Of a stretch of 64,000 nt of DNA, positions 61,008 to 64,000 are shown one piece after another. Numbering within the stretch: the first letter of the stretch is position 1; each line of letters opens with the position of its first letter. The notes beneath the pieces were generated by a model that was given only the letters and a program-made list of their open reading frames with translations, searched no databases and was not told the DNA's origin. Origin of the DNA: Myxococcus stipitatus. Lineage in GTDB: Bacteria; Myxococcota; Myxococcia; Myxococcales; Myxococcaceae. Location of the stretch: assembly GCF_038561935.1 (NCBI RefSeq), contig NZ_CP102770.1:5642001-5706000 (forward strand), read 5' to 3'. Both the position numbers and the translations under genes were made by a program.

Positions 61008-61035
61008 TTGTCTTCTAAGCCATCTCGGCTATACA
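61008..61035 (+). promoter_or_regulatory. Candidate promoter for aroF-menG-aroK-aroDE
   Basis: TTGTCT (61008-61013) and TATACA (61030-61035) are separated by 16 bp. Transcription would start near 61042, giving a leader of about 30 nt that contains the inverted repeat at 61045-61066. Confidence 0.5.
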
Positions 61036-61044
61036 TGCACCAAG

Positions 61045-61066
61045 GAGTTCAAAACCTCTTGAACTC
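61045..61066 (+). promoter_or_regulatory. Perfect inverted repeat in the aroF leader
   Basis: GAGTTCAA and TTGAACTC form an 8-bp inverted repeat with a six-base centre, ending five bases before the aroF start. It could be a repressor operator just downstream of the promoter or an RNA hairpin that limits ribosome access. Confidence 0.55.
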
Positions 61067-61071
61067 GGTGG

Positions 61072-61985
<914 letters not shown>

Positions 61986-61989
<4 letters not shown>

Positions 61990-62675
61990 GCACCGAAGTC
62001 CGTCAGATGTTCTCCTCCATCGCCACGCGGTACGACGTGACGAACGAAGTCCTCTCGTTCGGCATCCACCGCCTGTGGCGACGGACGGCCGTGCGGCTCA
62101 GCCGGGCGAAGGCGGGCGACAGCGTCCTCGACTGCGCGTCCGGCACGGGCGACCTGGCGCTCGCGTTCAAGCGCAAGGTGGGCTCCACGGGCCACGTGCT
62201 CGGCACCGACTTCTGCCCGGAGATGCTGGAGAGCGCGCCCGCGAAGGCGGCCAAGGCCGGCCTCCAGGTGGACTTCCAGGTGGCGGACGCCATGGCGCTG
62301 CCCTTCGAGGACAACCGCTTCGACGTGGCCTCCATCGCCTTCGGCATCCGCAACGTGGATGACCCGGTGAAGTGCCTCAAGGAGATGGGGCGCGTGGTGA
62401 AGCCCGGTGGCCGCGTCGTGGTGCTGGAGTTCGGCCAGCCCGAGGGTGTCTTCGGCGCGCTCTTCCGCTTCTACAGCAAGACGGTGATGCCGACGATCGG
62501 CGGCCTGCTCACCGGCAACCGCGCGGCCTACGAGTACCTGCCCCGCACGTCGGCGGCCTTCCCCGCGGGAGAGCGGTTCCTGTCGTTGATGGACCAGTCC
62601 GGCGCCTATGCGGAGCGAAGCGCGCACCCGCTGACGTTCGGAACGGCCAACGTCTATGTCGGCCTCGTCCGCTGA
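61986..62675 (+). CDS. menG: Demethylmenaquinone methyltransferase MenG/UbiE
   Basis: The ATG overlaps the aroF stop by four bases (ATGA) and gives 229 residues. UbiE/MenG signatures are present: MFSSIATRYDVTNEVLSFG at the start, LDCASGTGDLAL (SAM motif I), and FGIRNVDDP with the later FYSKTVMPTIGGLLTGNRAAY-type segment. It performs the last step of menaquinone synthesis. Ubiquinone genes are not seen here, so menG is the apt symbol. Confidence 0.95.
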
Positions 62676-63258
62676 AGCACGACGGTCCCGCGTCGAGCAT
62701 GTCCTTTCCTCGGTGGACCCCCGGCTCGCGCCGGCGCTGAGAGAAGCCCTGGCGCGACCCGGGCCCGTGCCGCGCCCGGAGGCCGGACAGACGGTGGTGC
62801 TGGGTGGCCACCGGAGCGCGGGCAAGTCCACGCTCCTGCCTCGGGTCGCAAGTCTGCTCGAGCGGCGGGGCGTGGACCTGGATGCCCACCTGGAGCGGCT
62901 CCACGGCCGCCCGCTGAAGACCTGGGTGGCGCAGGCCCCCGCCGAGTTCCGCGCCGCCGAGCGCCGCGCCCTGCTGGAGCTTCCGCCGGGTGGATTGGTG
63001 GCGGTGGGTGGAGGCTTCCTGTCCCACCACCCCGACGCGCTGGCGGGCATGTTCACCCTCATCATCCCGATCACCTTCGAGACCTATCGGGAGCGGCTGA
63101 CGGCGGACCGGACGCGACCTCGGCTGCGACCGGACGTCTCGCTGGAGGAGGAGATCTCCTCCATCTTCCATGAGCGCGAGGCCCTGCACGCCCGCGTCCC
63201 CACCATCGCCCTGGTGGACTTCCTCCGGGGCTGCCTCCACGAAGAGGAGTCCCCGTGA
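62656..63258 (+). CDS. aroK: Shikimate kinase (AroK-like)
   Basis: The 200-residue protein has a P-loop (GGHRSAGKST near residue 50), the shikimate-binding DLDAHLE region, AVGGGF and the lid-like RTRPRLRP. An N-terminal extension of about 45 residues precedes the domain. It overlaps menG by 20 bases and aroDE by four. The order of genes supports shikimate kinase over other P-loop kinases. Confidence 0.85.
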   Translation: MSASSAEARRSRVEHVLSSVDPRLAPALREALARPGPVPRPEAGQTVVLGGHRSAGKSTLLPRVASLLERRGVDLDAHLERLHGRPLKTWVAQAPAEFRAAERRALLELPPGGLVAVGGGFLSHHPDALAGMFTLIIPITFETYRERLTADRTRPRLRPDVSLEEEISSIFHEREALHARVPTIALVDFLRGCLHEEESP

Positions 63259-64000
63259 CACCCGCCCGGCGTGTCGTGACGTTGCCTCCCACCCTGCTCG
63301 GCTCGGATGCCGTGCACTTCGCGCGGGAGTGCCAGCGTCGCGGCGCCGATGTGCTGGAGATTCGCACCGACCTGCACGCCCCCGACGCGGTGGACCCGGC
63401 CGCCCTCGCGAGCGTGCTCCCGCTGCTCGTCTCCGAGCGCGGCAAGCCGCTTCCCGCGTCGTGGGTCTCGGCCGCGTGGCGCGTGGACCGGGACCTGATG
63501 GACGCCACCGGACACCAGGGCTCGCTCGACGCGCCCTCCGGCAAGCTGCTCGCGTCCCACCACGCGGAGCGCCCGCTCGGCACGGATGAAGCCCTGCGGC
63601 TCTGGGAGCGCGAGCTGCCCGCGGATGCCCTCGTGAAGCACGTGGAGCCGATGACCGACCCGGCCCATGTCCGCACGCTGCTGGAGACGCAGCGACGGAT
63701 GATGGACCGGTTCGGCCCGACGCGTGTCACCGTGCTCGGCATGGGCGCCATCGCGCTGCCCGCCCGCGCGGTGCTGGCCCGGAACAACCTGCTCGACTAC
63801 GTGGCCGCGGGAGGTTCGTGGGCCGCGGCACCGGGTCAGCGGCTCCTCGACGACGTCGTGCGTGAGTGGCGCGGCGCGGACCGCACCACCCTGCCCGCCC
63901 CGCTGCGGCTGGGCATCTTCGGGACCTCCATCGCCCACTCGCGCTCGCCGCGCATCCACCGCCAGCCCTTCGATCGCATCGACATTCCAGAGGACGGCCC
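63255..64000 (+). CDS. Bifunctional 3-dehydroquinate dehydratase/shikimate dehydrogenase (AroDE), 3' end beyond window
   Basis: About 248 residues are visible from a GTG that overlaps the aroK stop (GTGA). The first 215 residues are type I 3-dehydroquinate dehydratase: VLEIRTDL with E35, catalytic His in LASHHAER (H102/H103), Schiff-base Lys in LVKHVEPM (K128), and SWAAAPGQ. From about 218, RLGIFGTSIAHSRSP starts a shikimate dehydrogenase substrate domain. So the two enzymes are fused, as in plants and some bacteria. The dehydratase part is short for the family and lacks the usual TxRxxxEGG strand. Confidence 0.88.
   Translation, partial: MTPARRVVTLPPTLLGSDAVHFARECQRRGADVLEIRTDLHAPDAVDPAALASVLPLLVSERGKPLPASWVSAAWRVDRDLMDATGHQGSLDAPSGKLLASHHAERPLGTDEALRLWERELPADALVKHVEPMTDPAHVRTLLETQRRMMDRFGPTRVTVLGMGAIALPARAVLARNNLLDYVAAGGSWAAAPGQRLLDDVVREWRGADRTTLPAPLRLGIFGTSIAHSRSPRIHRQPFDRIDIPEDG

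Overview
The window looks like a chromosomal segment of a myxobacterium of the Myxococcus/Corallococcus/Pyxidicoccus type. The evidence is very high GC with strong third-position GC bias, a MYXO-CTERM C-terminal sorting signal on a 2,062-residue secreted protease, an EncA encapsulin preceded by an EncB-type cargo carrying the LTVGSLRR targeting peptide, and menaquinone biosynthesis. I see no phage, transposon, CRISPR array or other sign of recent transfer. Most of it is housekeeping sequence with accessory genes between.

Layout. 1-13,000: a flotillin/YqiJ pair, a divergent O-methyltransferase and 2-oxoglutarate oxygenase, a lipoprotein metalloprotease, a DUF1330 protein, a Tat-exported amidase, a patatin phospholipase, and a KefB-type antiporter fused to a UBP zinc finger. 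13,100-19,350: a giant M36 metalloprotease with nine PKD-like repeats. 19,700-24,400: a GFA-family protein, two identical initiator tRNAs, a five-domain S1 protein with an RGG-like tail, and murJ. 24,500-29,900: an encapsulin cargo-shell pair, an NtrC-type regulator, an M23 peptidase and an outer-membrane protein. 29,900-35,700: the ribosomal/RNA-modification operon rpsP-khpA-rimM-trmD-rplS, followed by an unusual SMC-like membrane protein without a Walker A motif, then yraN and rsmI. 35,700-45,200: rlmN, ndk and a TCA-cycle cluster (sucD, sucC, sdhB, sdhA, mdh, icd), all on the minus strand.

45,300-53,500 is the most accessory part: a degenerate histidine-kinase-like ATPase domain, a PilZ/acyltransferase-like protein in an operon with a heme-oxygenase-like diiron protein, an FAD monooxygenase, a small orphan ORF and a polytopic membrane protein. 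53,500-64,000 is a divergent aromatic/menaquinone region. menF-menD-menH-menA-menC-menE run left, and aroF-menG-aroK-aroDE run right from a shared 104-bp control region that holds a perfect 8-bp inverted repeat. One block therefore makes chorismate and the other spends it on menaquinone; menB is not in the window.

My best candidates for undescribed biology are the PilZ/acyltransferase-like plus diiron-protein operon (an apparent cyclic-di-GMP-responsive enzyme pair), the ATPase-dead SMC-like membrane protein attached to the ribosome operon, and the antiporter-UBP fusion. All functions are inferred from motifs and context; no database search was run.
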